Notes: a model not told the origin generated them from the sequence alone. Positions 7,835-16,606 are shown, numbered from the stretch's first letter. The stretch is DNA of 64,000 bases from Streptomyces roseicoloratus (GCF_004117935.1 NZ_SDOY01000154.1:1-64000), one strand, 5' to 3'. A program made the numbers and translations.

Positions 7835-8839
7835 GTGAACGCTGACACCTCCCACCCCTCCGACCTCACCGGTGACGCCTCCGGAACCGGCCGCATCGTG
7901 CTGCTGACCGCCAGCCACCGGGTGGCGCCCGGGCTGCTGTCCTGGCCCGCCTGGCAGGCGTTGCGCGCGGCGGACCGGGTGCTGTGCCCGGACGCGGACC
8001 ATCCGCAGCTGCCGTATCTGCGGGAGGCCGGGGTCGGCGCCGAGGTGCTGCGGCCCTGCGCTCAGGAGCTGGTCGAGGCGTGCGCCGGCGGCCGTACGGT
8101 CGTCGTGCTGCCGTCCGGCGAGGGGGACGCGGCGCTCACCGACGGGCTGGCGCGGATGGCCGGGTCCGGCCGTCACGCGATGCCCGACCTGGAGCTGCTG
8201 CCCGGCTCGTACGACCTGCCGGGCGCGCGGCTGCTGGACCTCGTGCAGGTCATGGACCGGATCCGGCGCGAGTGCCCGTGGTCGTCGCGGCAGACCCACG
8301 AGGGTCTCGCGAAGTACGGCATCGAGGAGGCGTACGAGCTCGTCGAGGCCATCGAGGACGGCGACCGGGAGGCGCTGCGGGAGGAGCTCGGCGACGTGCT
8401 GCTCCAGGTGGTGTTCCACGCGCGGATCGCGGAGGAGGCCGAGGAGGAGCCGTTCTCGGTCGACGACGTGGCCGCGACGATCGTGGAGAAGCTGATCCAC
8501 CGGCATCCGCACGTGTTCGGCGAGGCGACCGCCGAGACGCCGGAGGAGGTCAAGGAGCACTGGCTGCGGACGAAGGCCGCCGAGAAGCGGCGGGAGTCCG
8601 TGACGGACGGCGTGCCGCTCGGGCAGCCGGGGCTGGCGCTGGCGGCGAAGCTGGCGGGGCGGGTGCGGACGGCGGGGCTCGACGTGGCCCTGCCGGGCGG
8701 TGAGGGCATCGGCTACGAGCTGCTGGCCCTCGCCGTGCGCGCGGAGGCGGCGGGCGTGGACCCGGAGGCGGCGCTGCGGGCGGCGGGCCGTCTGTACCGC
8801 GACGCGATCCGCGAGGCGGAGGGCGTGGGGGAGGCGTAG
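7835..8839 (+). CDS. mazG: Nucleoside triphosphate pyrophosphohydrolase MazG
   Basis: A 334-residue protein from GTG. Residues about 130-300 hold the MazG fold: LLDLVQVMDRIRRECPWSSRQTHEGL, then the metal-binding EEAYELVEAIE, EELGDVLLQVVFHARIA (E-x2-E and E-x3-D pairs), and HRHPHVFGE. The enzyme hydrolyses NTPs, including aberrant or dNTPs, to NMP and pyrophosphate. The N-terminal 125 residues are the variable extension seen in actinobacterial MazG. It follows the SurA-like lipoprotein closely and converges on the flavohaemoprotein gene with a 16-bp gap. Confidence 0.93.
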   Translation: MNADTSHPSDLTGDASGTGRIVLLTASHRVAPGLLSWPAWQALRAADRVLCPDADHPQLPYLREAGVGAEVLRPCAQELVEACAGGRTVVVLPSGEGDAALTDGLARMAGSGRHAMPDLELLPGSYDLPGARLLDLVQVMDRIRRECPWSSRQTHEGLAKYGIEEAYELVEAIEDGDREALREELGDVLLQVVFHARIAEEAEEEPFSVDDVAATIVEKLIHRHPHVFGEATAETPEEVKEHWLRTKAAEKRRESVTDGVPLGQPGLALAAKLAGRVRTAGLDVALPGGEGIGYELLALAVRAEAAGVDPEAALRAAGRLYRDAIREAEGVGEA

Positions 8840-8855
8840 CGCGGCCCCGGATTCG

Positions 8856-10067
8856 TCAGGGTTCCCGGGCTGCCGGGTTGTGCCAGTGGAGCGGGGGCGG
8901 GGCCAGGAGCCGTTCCGCCCGGGTGGCGGGGCGGAGGGCGTGGGGGGCGGCGGACGGCAGACGGTCGTGGAAGACGCGGTCCGGGTCCGTGCCGAGTGCG
9001 GTCAGCTCCTCGGTGACCTCGGTCAGCAGGGCCGGCGGGCCCGCCAGGTAGACGTCGTGGGCCGGCCAGTGGAGGGCCGCGCGCAGTGCCTGGACCAGGC
9101 GGTCCGTGGCCTGGTCCCGGGGGCGGCCGGGCGCGGCCGTGATGTACGTGACGTGGAGCCCGGGTATCAGCCCGGCCAGGCGCTCCGCGTCGGCCCGCCC
9201 GTACAGGTGCTCCTTCGTGCGGGCGACCACGAACAGGCGTCCTTCCAGCCTCGGTTCGTCCTCCGCCGCCTCTTCGAGGAGGGCCCGTACCGGTGCCCAG
9301 CCCGTGCCGCCGGCGATGTAGGTGCGGGGCTTGCCCGGCGGGGTCCTGGCGGTCAGTGCGCCGCCCGGCGCGGACAGCCGCAGCGTCTCGCCCACCCGGA
9401 GGCGCTCGGTGAGGACGGTGCTCATCAGTCCGCCGTCGACCCGGCTGACGTGCAGGTCGAGGGTGCCGTCGGGGCGCGGCGCGTTGGCGAGCGAGTAGGT
9501 GCGCCACACCCGCGGCAGGTGCGGCGTGCCGACGCTGACGTACTGCCCGGCGGTGTACGGGTAGGGGCGGCGCGGCCGCAGGGTGAGCAGCGTCAGGTCG
9601 TCGCCGTACCGCTCGTGGCGTAGGACGTCGGCGTCCCACCAGGGCGGTTCGCCGGCCGCGGCCGCCTCGTCGGCCCCGGCCGTCATCCGGTCGGCGACGA
9701 AGCCGTACGCCTCGGCCCACGCCTTCTCCGCCTCGACCGTCCAGGCGGCGCCGGCGCAGTGCGAGAAGGCGGCCAGCAGGCTGGCGCCGACCGCGCTGTA
9801 GAGCGCGGGCGTGGCCAGGAACTTGCGGTGGTCCCGGCCCAGTTGCCCGAGGTAGCCCGGCAGGCCCGGGTCGTCCAGATGCGTCACGAGATGGGTCAGC
9901 GCGGCGAACAGCCGGTCCCGCTGCGGCGCCATGTCCTGCGGGAACAGCGTGCGGATGGCCGGGTTGTGCCAGAACAGGTGCGAGTAGAAGAACGCGACGG
10001 CGTGCTCGGCCCGTCTCTCGACGACCGCGAACGTGCTTCTGAGCGTCCTGAGCGACTGGGCATCCAC
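8856..10067 (-). CDS. Flavohaemoprotein (globin plus FAD/NAD reductase)
   Basis: A 403-residue protein. The N-terminal globin (1-130) has Tyr28 at B10 (FFYSHLF), a distal Gln near residue 49, and proximal His80 in GRDHRKF. The reductase part has the FAD motif RTYSLAN and the NAD motif YIAGGTGWAPVRALLEE, ending with YLAGPPALL. This arrangement is that of nitric-oxide dioxygenase-type flavohaemoglobins, which turn NO into nitrate using NAD(P)H. A tail of about 40 residues rich in Arg/Ala/Pro extends past the usual end. It is transcribed away from the P450 gene. No NsrR-like site was recognised in the divergent spacer. Confidence 0.9.
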   Translation of the reverse strand: MDAQSLRTLRSTFAVVERRAEHAVAFFYSHLFWHNPAIRTLFPQDMAPQRDRLFAALTHLVTHLDDPGLPGYLGQLGRDHRKFLATPALYSAVGASLLAAFSHCAGAAWTVEAEKAWAEAYGFVADRMTAGADEAAAAGEPPWWDADVLRHERYGDDLTLLTLRPRRPYPYTAGQYVSVGTPHLPRVWRTYSLANAPRPDGTLDLHVSRVDGGLMSTVLTERLRVGETLRLSAPGGALTARTPPGKPRTYIAGGTGWAPVRALLEEAAEDEPRLEGRLFVVARTKEHLYGRADAERLAGLIPGLHVTYITAAPGRPRDQATDRLVQALRAALHWPAHDVYLAGPPALLTEVTEELTALGTDPDRVFHDRLPSAAPHALRPATRAERLLAPPPLHWHNPAAREP

Positions 10068-10231
10068 GCGGCGAATCTAGGCCAGCCGGCGGCACCGCAA
10101 GTGCGTCATGTGCACTTCACCTGCGCACACCGTCCTCCGGGCGCGGCCACATGTGTCACCTTGACCGGTCGGATGCCCGCTCGGACCACCCGATACGGCT
10201 GCCGGGTGCCCCTCCCTTGTACGGTCGGAAG

Positions 10232-11515
10232 GTGAGCAGCAGCACCCCCGGCATTCCCCCCGTCCCGTCCGTGGCCCCCGCGCCCGAGCTCTTCACCTGG
10301 GAGTTCGCGACCGACCCGTATCCGGCGTACGCCTGGCTGCGGGAGCACGCGCCCGTGCACAAGGCCACCCTGCCCAGCGGGGTCGAGGCCTGGCTGGTGA
10401 CGCGGTACGGGGACGCCCGGCAGGCGCTGGCGGACCAGCGGCTGTCGAAGAATCCGGCGCATCACGACGAGCCCGCGCACGCCAAGGGCAAGACGGGCAT
10501 TCCGGGCGAGCGCAAGGCCGAGCTGATGACGCATCTGCTCAACATCGACCCGCCGGACCACACCCGGCTGCGCCGGCTCGTGTCGAAGGCGTTCACGCCC
10601 CGCCGGGTGGCGGAATTCGCCCCGCGGGTACAGGAGTTGACCGACCGGCTCATCGACGGTTTCGCCGGCCGCGGGAGTGCGGACCTGATCCACGAGTTCG
10701 CGTTCCCGCTGCCGATCTACGCGATCTGCGACCTGCTCGGCGTGCCGCGCGAGGACCAGGACGACTTCCGGGACTGGGCCGGGATGATGATCCGGCACGG
10801 CGGCGGGCCGCGCGGCGGTGTGGCGCGGTCGGTGAAGAAGATGCGCGGCTATCTCGCCGAGCTCATCCACAGGAAGCGGGAGGGGCTCGGGGAAGGCGGC
10901 GACGACGACCTGATCTCGGGCCTGATCCGGGCCTCCGACCACGGCGAGCACCTCACCGAGAACGAGGCCGCCGCCATGGCGTTCATCCTTCTCTTCGCCG
11001 GCTTCGAGACCACCGTCAACCTCATCGGCAACGGCGTGTACGCGCTGCTGCGCAACCCCGGGCAGCGGGCCCGGCTGCAGGATTCGCTGGCCGCGGGGGA
11101 GACCGGGCTCCTGGAGACCGGCGTCGAGGAGCTGCTGCGCTACGACGGGCCGGTGGAGCTCGCGACCTGGCGCTTCGCGACGGAGGCGCTGAGCATCGGC
11201 GGGCAGCGGATCCCGGCCGGCGATCCGGTGCTCGTGGTGCTCGCCGCGGCCGACCGGGACCCGGCGCGGTTCGACGAGCCGGACACCCTGGACCTCGCGC
11301 GGCGGGACAACCAGCACCTCGGGTACGGGCACGGCATCCACTACTGCCTGGGCGCGCCGTTGGCGCGGCTCGAAGGGCAGACCGCGCTCGCGACGCTGCT
11401 GACTCGCCTGCCCGACCTGCGACTTGGCGCCGATCCGGCGGAACTGCGCTGGCGCGGCGGGCTCATCATGAGGGGACTTCGCACGCTTCCGGTGGAATTC
11501 ACCCCGGTTCGGTGA
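10232..11515 (+). CDS. Cytochrome P450, CYP107U-like
   Basis: About 427 residues from the GTG at 10232; an upstream ATG at 10151 gives a longer, non-conserved N-terminus. The I-helix is LLFAGFETTVNLI (AGxETT), the K-helix ExxR is EELLR, and the haem loop is GYGHGIHYCLGAPLAR with the cysteine ligand. It is a class I bacterial P450 needing ferredoxin and reductase, neither of which is adjacent. Its position directly upstream of two rpf genes matches CYP107U1 of S. coelicolor, which as I recall is required for normal sporulation. That orthology rests on position and family, and the substrate is unknown. Confidence 0.9.
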   Translation: MSSSTPGIPPVPSVAPAPELFTWEFATDPYPAYAWLREHAPVHKATLPSGVEAWLVTRYGDARQALADQRLSKNPAHHDEPAHAKGKTGIPGERKAELMTHLLNIDPPDHTRLRRLVSKAFTPRRVAEFAPRVQELTDRLIDGFAGRGSADLIHEFAFPLPIYAICDLLGVPREDQDDFRDWAGMMIRHGGGPRGGVARSVKKMRGYLAELIHRKREGLGEGGDDDLISGLIRASDHGEHLTENEAAAMAFILLFAGFETTVNLIGNGVYALLRNPGQRARLQDSLAAGETGLLETGVEELLRYDGPVELATWRFATEALSIGGQRIPAGDPVLVVLAAADRDPARFDEPDTLDLARRDNQHLGYGHGIHYCLGAPLARLEGQTALATLLTRLPDLRLGADPAELRWRGGLIMRGLRTLPVEFTPVR

Positions 11516-11634
11516 CTGACATCGCGTCAATACCGTGATGTTTACGTGATCTGCGCTGCATCAGCTTGTGACTCACGTTCGAATGCGGCTACTTTCAGCC
11601 GCAGTCTCAGCTGTCACGCGAAAGGGCATTCCGC

Positions 11635-12687
11635 ATGCGCTCCGGAAACGGACGACACCGCAGACCCCGCCAGGCCCCCGCCATCGTCGTCGCCGCGGGT
11701 GTGACCGGCTCGGCCCTGGCGCTGCCTCTGCTCGCCACGGGTTCCGCATCCGCCGCCGACGCCGCCACGTGGGACCGTGTCGCCGAGTGCGAGTCGGGCG
11801 GGGCCTGGAGCGCCAACTTCGGCAACGGTCTCTACGGCGGACTCCAGTTCACCCAGGAGAGCTGGGAGCGGCACGGCGGCCTGGCCTACGCGCCGAGCGC
11901 GGACCTCGCCAGCCGCGCCCAGCAGATCCACATCGCCGACAAGGCGCTCGCGGCGGGCGACAACCAGTGGGCCACCTGCGCCCCGATCGCCGGTCTGGCC
12001 AACGACGGCAAGGCGCCCGGCGTCGACCCGGGCCCCGGCACGCCCGTGCAGGAGCCCACGGGCCCGCGCCCCGAGTCGAACCGCACCGACGGCCTGCCGA
12101 CCGGTTCCGCCACGACCGCTCCCGAGCCCTCCGCCTCGGCCACCACCCCGGCCGCTCCCACCACTCCGGCGAGCCCGTCGGCCGGCACCCCCTCCGCCGG
12201 CACCCCGACGACCGGCACCCCGGCCACGCCCACGACGCCCGGTACGCCCGGTACGTCCGACCCGTCGGGGACGCCGGGTATGCCGGGTACGCCCGGAACG
12301 CCGGACTCGACCACCGCTCCCGGCACCGGCAAGCACCGAGGTGACGCCGCGCCAGAGGAACCGGGCATGACGGACGGCACGTCCGAATCCGGGCGCCACG
12401 CGGCCCCGGGTGAGACCCCGGCCGACGGGGCCGGCGAGGCGGAAGGCGCCACCGAGGGCTCGGCGGGAGCCGGCGGCGTGGGCGGGACGGACAAGGCGGG
12501 CAAGCCGGACGAATACACCGTCAAGCCGGGTGACAGTCTGTCGGGCATTGCACAGGAGAACGGCGTCACCGGCGGCTGGGCCGCCCTCTACGACGCCAAC
12601 AAGAACACGGTCGGCTCCGACCCCGACCTCATCCTCCCTGGCCAGAGCCTCGAGTTGGAGCTCGGCGAGCTCGCGAACCAGGGGTAG
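11635..12687 (+). CDS. rpfC: Resuscitation-promoting factor with LysM domain (RpfC-like)
   Basis: A 350-residue secreted muralytic protein. A signal peptide of about 41 residues ends ASA-ADAA. The Rpf lysozyme-like domain (about 44-115) contains WDRVAECESGGAW with the catalytic Glu, and GNGLYGGLQFTQESW. A long Pro/Thr/Gly linker (about 118-290) includes GTPGTPGT-type repeats and an acidic part. A LysM domain at the C-terminus (YTVKPGDSLSGIAQENG, ILPGQSLEL) binds peptidoglycan. It cleaves peptidoglycan during germination. No riboswitch is seen in its own leader. It is followed by rpfA on the same strand, with two inverted repeats between them. Confidence 0.92.
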   Translation: MRSGNGRHRRPRQAPAIVVAAGVTGSALALPLLATGSASAADAATWDRVAECESGGAWSANFGNGLYGGLQFTQESWERHGGLAYAPSADLASRAQQIHIADKALAAGDNQWATCAPIAGLANDGKAPGVDPGPGTPVQEPTGPRPESNRTDGLPTGSATTAPEPSASATTPAAPTTPASPSAGTPSAGTPTTGTPATPTTPGTPGTSDPSGTPGMPGTPGTPDSTTAPGTGKHRGDAAPEEPGMTDGTSESGRHAAPGETPADGAGEAEGATEGSAGAGGVGGTDKAGKPDEYTVKPGDSLSGIAQENGVTGGWAALYDANKNTVGSDPDLILPGQSLELELGELANQG

Positions 12688-12702
12688 TTCGGGGCTGAAT
12701 GT

Positions 12703-12744
12703 CCGTTCTGTGCAAGTGAGACATGGGTCTCTCTTGCCGAACGG
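12703..12744 (+). terminator. Terminator after rpfC
   Basis: Nested inverted repeat with arms CCGTTC, GCAAG and GAGAC pairing with GTCTC, CTTGC and GAACGG, interrupted by short bulges. It has no strong T run. It separates rpfC from the rpfA leader. Confidence 0.6.
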
Positions 12745-12770
12745 GCGTGTCACGGTCGCAAACTTTGCGG

Positions 12771-12826
12771 AAATCGCCCCTCACCTGCACGAACACCACC
12801 TGACGGAGTGCAAGTAGGGGCGATTT
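12771..12826. repeat. Long imperfect inverted repeat upstream of the rpfA promoter
   Basis: AAATCGCCCCT (12771-12781) pairs perfectly with AGGGGCGATTT (12816-12826); inside it TGCAC (12786-12790) pairs with GTGCA (12808-12812). A TTCCC tail follows. It ends about 18 bp before the -35 box of rpfA, so it is either a second terminator for rpfC or an operator for rpfA. Confidence 0.6.
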
Positions 12827-12843
12827 TCCCGGGTTGATGCCCT

Positions 12844-12873
12844 TTGAACTTCTCCCGGGTGTGTGTCTACGGT
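12844..12873 (+). promoter_or_regulatory. Candidate rpfA promoter
   Basis: TTGAAC (12844-12849), an 18-bp spacer, and TACGGT (12868-12873). Transcription would start near 12880, immediately ahead of the riboswitch and about 240 nt before the rpfA ATG. Confidence 0.55.
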
Positions 12874-12904
12874 CGGGACCGCTCGCCACCGCGGGCCCCG
12901 CCGA

Positions 12905-13110
12905 CCGGTACGCCGAATCCTGCCGCCGGACGGAGGGAACAGTCGTCGCGCAAGCGCCGAAGGCAGGAGCGGGGGACCCAAGGTTTGTGCCGTCCCCGGC
13001 CGTTGAGACAGACGGCCGGTGACCGGCTTGGGGTGAAGCCGTGCGCTGGGACGCACGGCCGGGCAGCTCACTCGCCCGAACCCGACAGCTCACCTCGCAG
13101 GCGTCGGTGA
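12905..13110 (+). ncRNA. ydaO-type cyclic di-AMP riboswitch
   Basis: The rpfA leader carries the ydaO hallmarks: CGCCGAATCCTGCCGCCGG, then GGACGGAGGGAACAG, then AAGCGCCGAAGGCAGGAG with CGGGGGACCCAAGG, and the 3-prime block TTGGGGTGAAGCCG, GGGCAGCTCACTCGCCCGAAC and CCGACAGCTCACCTCGCAGGCG. The two halves have the quasi-symmetry of the two c-di-AMP sites. The element ends just before the GAGGAGA ribosome site of rpfA. In Streptomyces and other actinobacteria this class precedes cell-wall hydrolase genes and lowers expression when c-di-AMP is high. The edges are approximate. Confidence 0.92.
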
Positions 13111-13121
13111 GGAGAACTTCC

Positions 13122-13829
13122 ATGCTGCTTTCCGGTAAGGGCAAACACCGCCGTTCCTCCAAGGCCACCCGCGCCATCGCGCTCGCCGGTGCCGCCGGCG
13201 TCGCCGTCGCGGCCCCGCTGATGGCCGCCGGCACCGCCTCCGCCGCCACCGCCGACGAGTGGGACCGCGTCGCCCAGTGCGAGTCCGGCGGCAACTGGTC
13301 CATCAACACCGGCAACGGCTACTACGGCGGCCTGCAGTTCTCGGCCTCCACCTGGGCCGCCTACGGCGGCACCGCCTACGCCGCGACCGCCGACCAGGCC
13401 TCCAAGGCGCAGCAGATCACCATCGCCGAGAAGGTCCTCGCGGGCCAGGGCAAGGGTGCGTGGCCGAGCTGCGGCGTGGGCCTGTCCGGCGCCGCGTACA
13501 CCGGCGGCTCCGCCGAGAGCACCACCACCGCTCCCCAGCGCACCGCCCAGCAGCCGACGACGCGCAGCGAGCAGCGCCAGGCTCCGAAGCCGGCCGCGCC
13601 CAAGGCCGCGCCGAAGAAGGCCGACGCCAAGAAGACCGTCACCACCCCGGCCGGCAAGAAGGTCGAGAAGGGTGACGGCGAGTACAAGGTCGTCGCCGGC
13701 GACACCCTCAGCAAGATCGCCCAGGCGCACGGCGTCAAGGGCGGCTGGGCCACGCTCTTCGAGCTGAACAAGGACGTCGTCGAGGACGCCGACCTGATCT
13801 ACCCGGGCCAGCAGCTCCACCTCAAGTGA
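13122..13829 (+). CDS. rpfA: Resuscitation-promoting factor RpfA with LysM domain
   Basis: 235 residues from the ATG at 13122, with GAGGAGA 7 nt upstream; an earlier in-frame start would lie inside the riboswitch. A signal peptide ends near ASA-ATADEW. The Rpf domain (about 44-120) has WDRVAQCESGGNW with the catalytic Glu and GYYGGLQFSASTW. A Lys/Ala/Pro linker is followed by a LysM domain (YKVVAGDTLSKIAQAHG, IYPGQQLHL). It is a secreted peptidoglycan-cleaving enzyme used in germination and growth. The c-di-AMP riboswitch ahead of it ties its expression to the osmotic and cell-wall signal. As I recall, an antisense RNA also affects the S. coelicolor orthologue. Confidence 0.95.
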   Translation: MLLSGKGKHRRSSKATRAIALAGAAGVAVAAPLMAAGTASAATADEWDRVAQCESGGNWSINTGNGYYGGLQFSASTWAAYGGTAYAATADQASKAQQITIAEKVLAGQGKGAWPSCGVGLSGAAYTGGSAESTTTAPQRTAQQPTTRSEQRQAPKPAAPKAAPKKADAKKTVTTPAGKKVEKGDGEYKVVAGDTLSKIAQAHGVKGGWATLFELNKDVVEDADLIYPGQQLHLK

Positions 13830-13858
13830 GCCTGCCGACCCACCCGCGGTGAGTGACC

Positions 13859-13906
13859 ACCCCGGTCCGGAGTGCCCTTCCCCCGTGCGCTCCGGGCCGG
13901 GGTTTC
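13859..13906 (+). terminator. Terminator after rpfA
   Basis: CCCCGGTCCGGAG at 13860-13872 pairs, with one G-T wobble, with CTCCGGGCCGGGG at 13890-13902, followed by TTT. It separates rpfA from eno. Confidence 0.75.
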
Positions 13907-14122
13907 CCCGTCCCGGGCCGCGGTCTCCCCGCCCCGGCCGCCTACCCGTGAGTAGGTAAGAGGTCTTTCGTCCCGAGATGCATGCCCTTGGGTCCTTTTT
14001 CGTCCCAGGGGGCGGGCGCCCGGCCGACCGGAGCCCCCGGGCCGGTTAGGCTCGTGCCGCAAGGCGTACGAGACCTTGCCGCATGCGTCACAACCAGCGT
14101 CACATCCCAGAAGGAGATGCTC

Positions 14123-15403
14123 GTGCCGTCCATCGACGTCGTCGTAGCCCGGGAAATCCTGGACTCCCGAGGCAACCCCACGGTCGAGGTCGAGGTCGGC
14201 CTCGACGACGGCAGCACCGGCCGTGCTGCCGTTCCGTCCGGTGCCTCCACCGGTGCGTTCGAGGCCCTCGAGCTCCGCGACGGTGACCCCAACCGTTACC
14301 AGGGCAAGGGTGTCGAGAAGGCCGTCCTCGCCGTCATCGAGCAGATCGGCCCGGAGCTCGTCGGCTACGACGCCACCGAGCAGCGCCTGATCGACCAGGC
14401 GATGTTCGACCTGGACGCCACCCCGGACAAGTCCTCGCTCGGCGCCAACGCCATCCTCGGCGTCTCCCTCGCCGTCGCGCACGCCGCGTCCGAGGCCTCC
14501 GACCTGCCGCTCTTCCGCTACCTCGGCGGCCCGAACGCGCACCTGCTGCCCGTTCCGATGATGAACATCCTGAACGGCGGCTCGCACGCCGACTCCAACG
14601 TGGACATCCAGGAGTTCATGATCGCCCCGATCGGCGCGGAGTCCTTCTCCGAGGCGCTGCGCTGGGGCACCGAGGTCTACCACACCCTCAAGTCCGTCCT
14701 GAAGACCAAGGGCCTGTCCACCGGCCTCGGCGACGAGGGCGGCTTCGCCCCGAACCTGGACTCCAACCGCGCCGCGCTCGACCTCATCGTCGAGGCCATC
14801 AAGCAGGCCGGCTACGTCCCGGGCAAGGACATCGCGCTCGCGCTCGACTGCGCCGCCTCCGAGTTCTACAAGGACGGCTCGTACGAGTTCGAGGGCAAGT
14901 CCCGCTCGGCCGCCGAGATGACCGAGTACTACGAGGAGCTCGTCTCCGCGTACCCGCTCGTCTCCATCGAGGACCCGCTGTTCGAGGACGACTGGGCCGG
15001 CTGGAAGGTCATCACCGAGAAGCTCGGCTCCAAGGTCCAGCTGGTCGGCGACGACCTGTTCGTCACCAACCCGGAGCGCCTCGCCCGCGGCATCGAGGAG
15101 GGCTCCGCCAACGCCCTCCTGGTCAAGGTCAACCAGATCGGCTCGCTGACCGAGACCCTGGACGCCGTCGAGCTCGCCCAGCGCAACGGCTTCAAGTGCA
15201 TGATGTCCCACCGCTCCGGCGAGACCGAGGACGTCACCATCGCCGACCTGGCCGTCGCCACCAACTGCGGCCAGATCAAGACCGGCGCCCCGGCCCGCTC
15301 CGAGCGCGTCGCCAAGTACAACCAGCTGCTGCGCATCGAGGAGATCCTCGACGACGCCGCGGTCTACGCCGGCCGCAGCGCCTTCCCGCGCTTCAAGGGC
15401 TGA
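14123..15403 (+). CDS. eno: Enolase
   Basis: 426 residues from the GTG at 14123, 6 nt after AAGGAG. The usual enolase start, PSIDVVVAREILDSRGNPTVE, follows at once. The magnesium and substrate residues are present: SGASTG, the catalytic Glu in GDEGGFAPNL, DCAASEF, SIEDPL, GDDLFVTN, LLVKVNQIG (base lysine) and SHRSGETED. It converts 2-phosphoglycerate to phosphoenolpyruvate in glycolysis, and the length is typical. A TAGGCT -10 box at 14047-14052 is a candidate promoter. The 13907-14122 spacer also holds a small inverted repeat, CCTAC...GTAGG (13941-13956). Confidence 0.98.
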   Translation: MPSIDVVVAREILDSRGNPTVEVEVGLDDGSTGRAAVPSGASTGAFEALELRDGDPNRYQGKGVEKAVLAVIEQIGPELVGYDATEQRLIDQAMFDLDATPDKSSLGANAILGVSLAVAHAASEASDLPLFRYLGGPNAHLLPVPMMNILNGGSHADSNVDIQEFMIAPIGAESFSEALRWGTEVYHTLKSVLKTKGLSTGLGDEGGFAPNLDSNRAALDLIVEAIKQAGYVPGKDIALALDCAASEFYKDGSYEFEGKSRSAAEMTEYYEELVSAYPLVSIEDPLFEDDWAGWKVITEKLGSKVQLVGDDLFVTNPERLARGIEEGSANALLVKVNQIGSLTETLDAVELAQRNGFKCMMSHRSGETEDVTIADLAVATNCGQIKTGAPARSERVAKYNQLLRIEEILDDAAVYAGRSAFPRFKG

Positions 15404-15429
15404 CACCTCTGCCGCAAGGCTCTTCCGTA

Positions 15430-15466
15430 CGTCCCCGCACCCGGTCCCGTACCGTGTGCGGGGACG
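15430..15466 (+). terminator. Hairpin between eno and divIC
   Basis: CGTCCCCGCAC (15430-15440) pairs perfectly with GTGCGGGGACG (15456-15466), with a 15-nt loop and no T run. It may attenuate read-through from eno into divIC. Confidence 0.55.
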
Positions 15467-15493
15467 CACGTGTGATCAGGGGAGGCACTGGAC

Positions 15494-15964
15494 ATGGCCG
15501 TGAAGGACCGGGACCGGTTCTCGACCGCGACCCGGATCAGGCTGCTCGGCGAGCAGACCGCCGCCCGTGTCTACCGCTCCCAGACCCGCCGCCAGGCCCG
15601 GCGCTCCCGGCTCACCGGCCGCGCGGCCTTCCTCGCGCTCGTCGTCTGCTCGCTCGTGGTGGCGCTCGCCTACCCCATGCGGCAGTACGTCTCCCAGCAG
15701 GGCGAGATCGCCGACCAGGAACGCAAGGCCGCCGAGGCGGCACAGCGGGTCGAGGAGCTGCGGGACGAGAAGGCCCGCCTCCAGGACCCGGCCTACGTCC
15801 GCCGCCTCGCCCGCGAGCACCTGCACTACGTGATGCCCGGCGAGACCGGCTTCACCGTGAACGACCCCGAGGCCGATCGGCGGCCGCGCACCGAGCAGGG
15901 CGCGTCGGACCGGCCCTGGTACGACAACCTGTGGGACGGCGTGGACCGCGCCGACCGCCCGTAA
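15494..15964 (+). CDS. divIC: Septum formation initiator DivIC (FtsB family)
   Basis: A 156-residue bitopic protein. A basic cytoplasmic region (residues 1-42) is followed by a single transmembrane segment at about 45-62, a coiled coil (ISQQGEIADQERKAAEAAQRVEEL-type heptads), and the family tail DPAYVRRLAREHLHYVMPGET. In Streptomyces DivIC works with DivL/FtsQ in sporulation septation. GGGAGG precedes the ATG. It lies between eno and the DUF501 gene on one strand, the conserved actinobacterial order, and is probably co-transcribed with the following two genes. Confidence 0.93.
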   Translation: MAVKDRDRFSTATRIRLLGEQTAARVYRSQTRRQARRSRLTGRAAFLALVVCSLVVALAYPMRQYVSQQGEIADQERKAAEAAQRVEELRDEKARLQDPAYVRRLAREHLHYVMPGETGFTVNDPEADRRPRTEQGASDRPWYDNLWDGVDRADRP

Positions 15965-16021
15965 CCCCGCCGGCACGCCCTCCACCTACTCACCAGCCCT
16001 CCACTCCTCAGCAAGGCAGAC

Positions 16022-16606
16022 ATGGAAACGCCCCCTCCGCAGACCGAACGCACCGAGCCCACCGCCGCGGACGTCGCCGCGTTCGAGGCGCAGCTCGGCC
16101 GGCCGCCGCGCGGCCTGCGCGCCATCGCGCACCGCTGCCCGTGCGGCAACCCGGACGTCGTCGAGACCGCGCCCCGGCTTCCCGACGGCACGCCGTTCCC
16201 GACCACGTACTACCTGACCTGCCCGCGCGCCGCCTCCGCGATCGGCACGCTGGAGGCCAACGGGGTCATGAAGGAGATGCAGGCCCGGCTCGCGACCGAC
16301 CCCGAGCTCGCCGCCGCCTACCGCGCCGCGCACGAGGACTACATCGCGCGCCGCGACGCCATCGAGGTCTTGGAGGGCTTCCCCAGCGCCGGCGGCATGC
16401 CGGACCGGGTCAAGTGCCTGCACGTGCTCGTCGGCCACTCGCTGGCCGCGGGCCCGGGCGTGAACCCGTTCGGCGACGAGGCCCTCGCGATGCTGCCGGA
16501 GTGGTGGGCGAAGGGCCCGTGCGTCACGCCGTGCGCGGACGAGAAGGCGCCGGGTGCGAAGGAGTCCGGCGCGCGGGAGTCCGACGGGAAGGGGTCCGCG
16601 GAATGA
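16022..16606 (+). CDS. DUF501 family protein
   Basis: A 194-residue protein of unknown biochemical role, conserved beside divIC and ppx in actinobacteria. The DUF501 features are: FEAQLGRPPRGLRAIAHRCPCGNPDVV (CxCG pair), TYYLTCPR, MKEMQ, VKCLHVLVGHSLAAGPGVNPFGDEAL and the terminal GPCV. The invariant cysteines and histidines suggest metal binding. The stop overlaps the ATG of the Ppx/GppA gene (ATGA at 16603-16606), showing translational coupling. Confidence 0.9.
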   Translation: METPPPQTERTEPTAADVAAFEAQLGRPPRGLRAIAHRCPCGNPDVVETAPRLPDGTPFPTTYYLTCPRAASAIGTLEANGVMKEMQARLATDPELAAAYRAAHEDYIARRDAIEVLEGFPSAGGMPDRVKCLHVLVGHSLAAGPGVNPFGDEALAMLPEWWAKGPCVTPCADEKAPGAKESGARESDGKGSAE

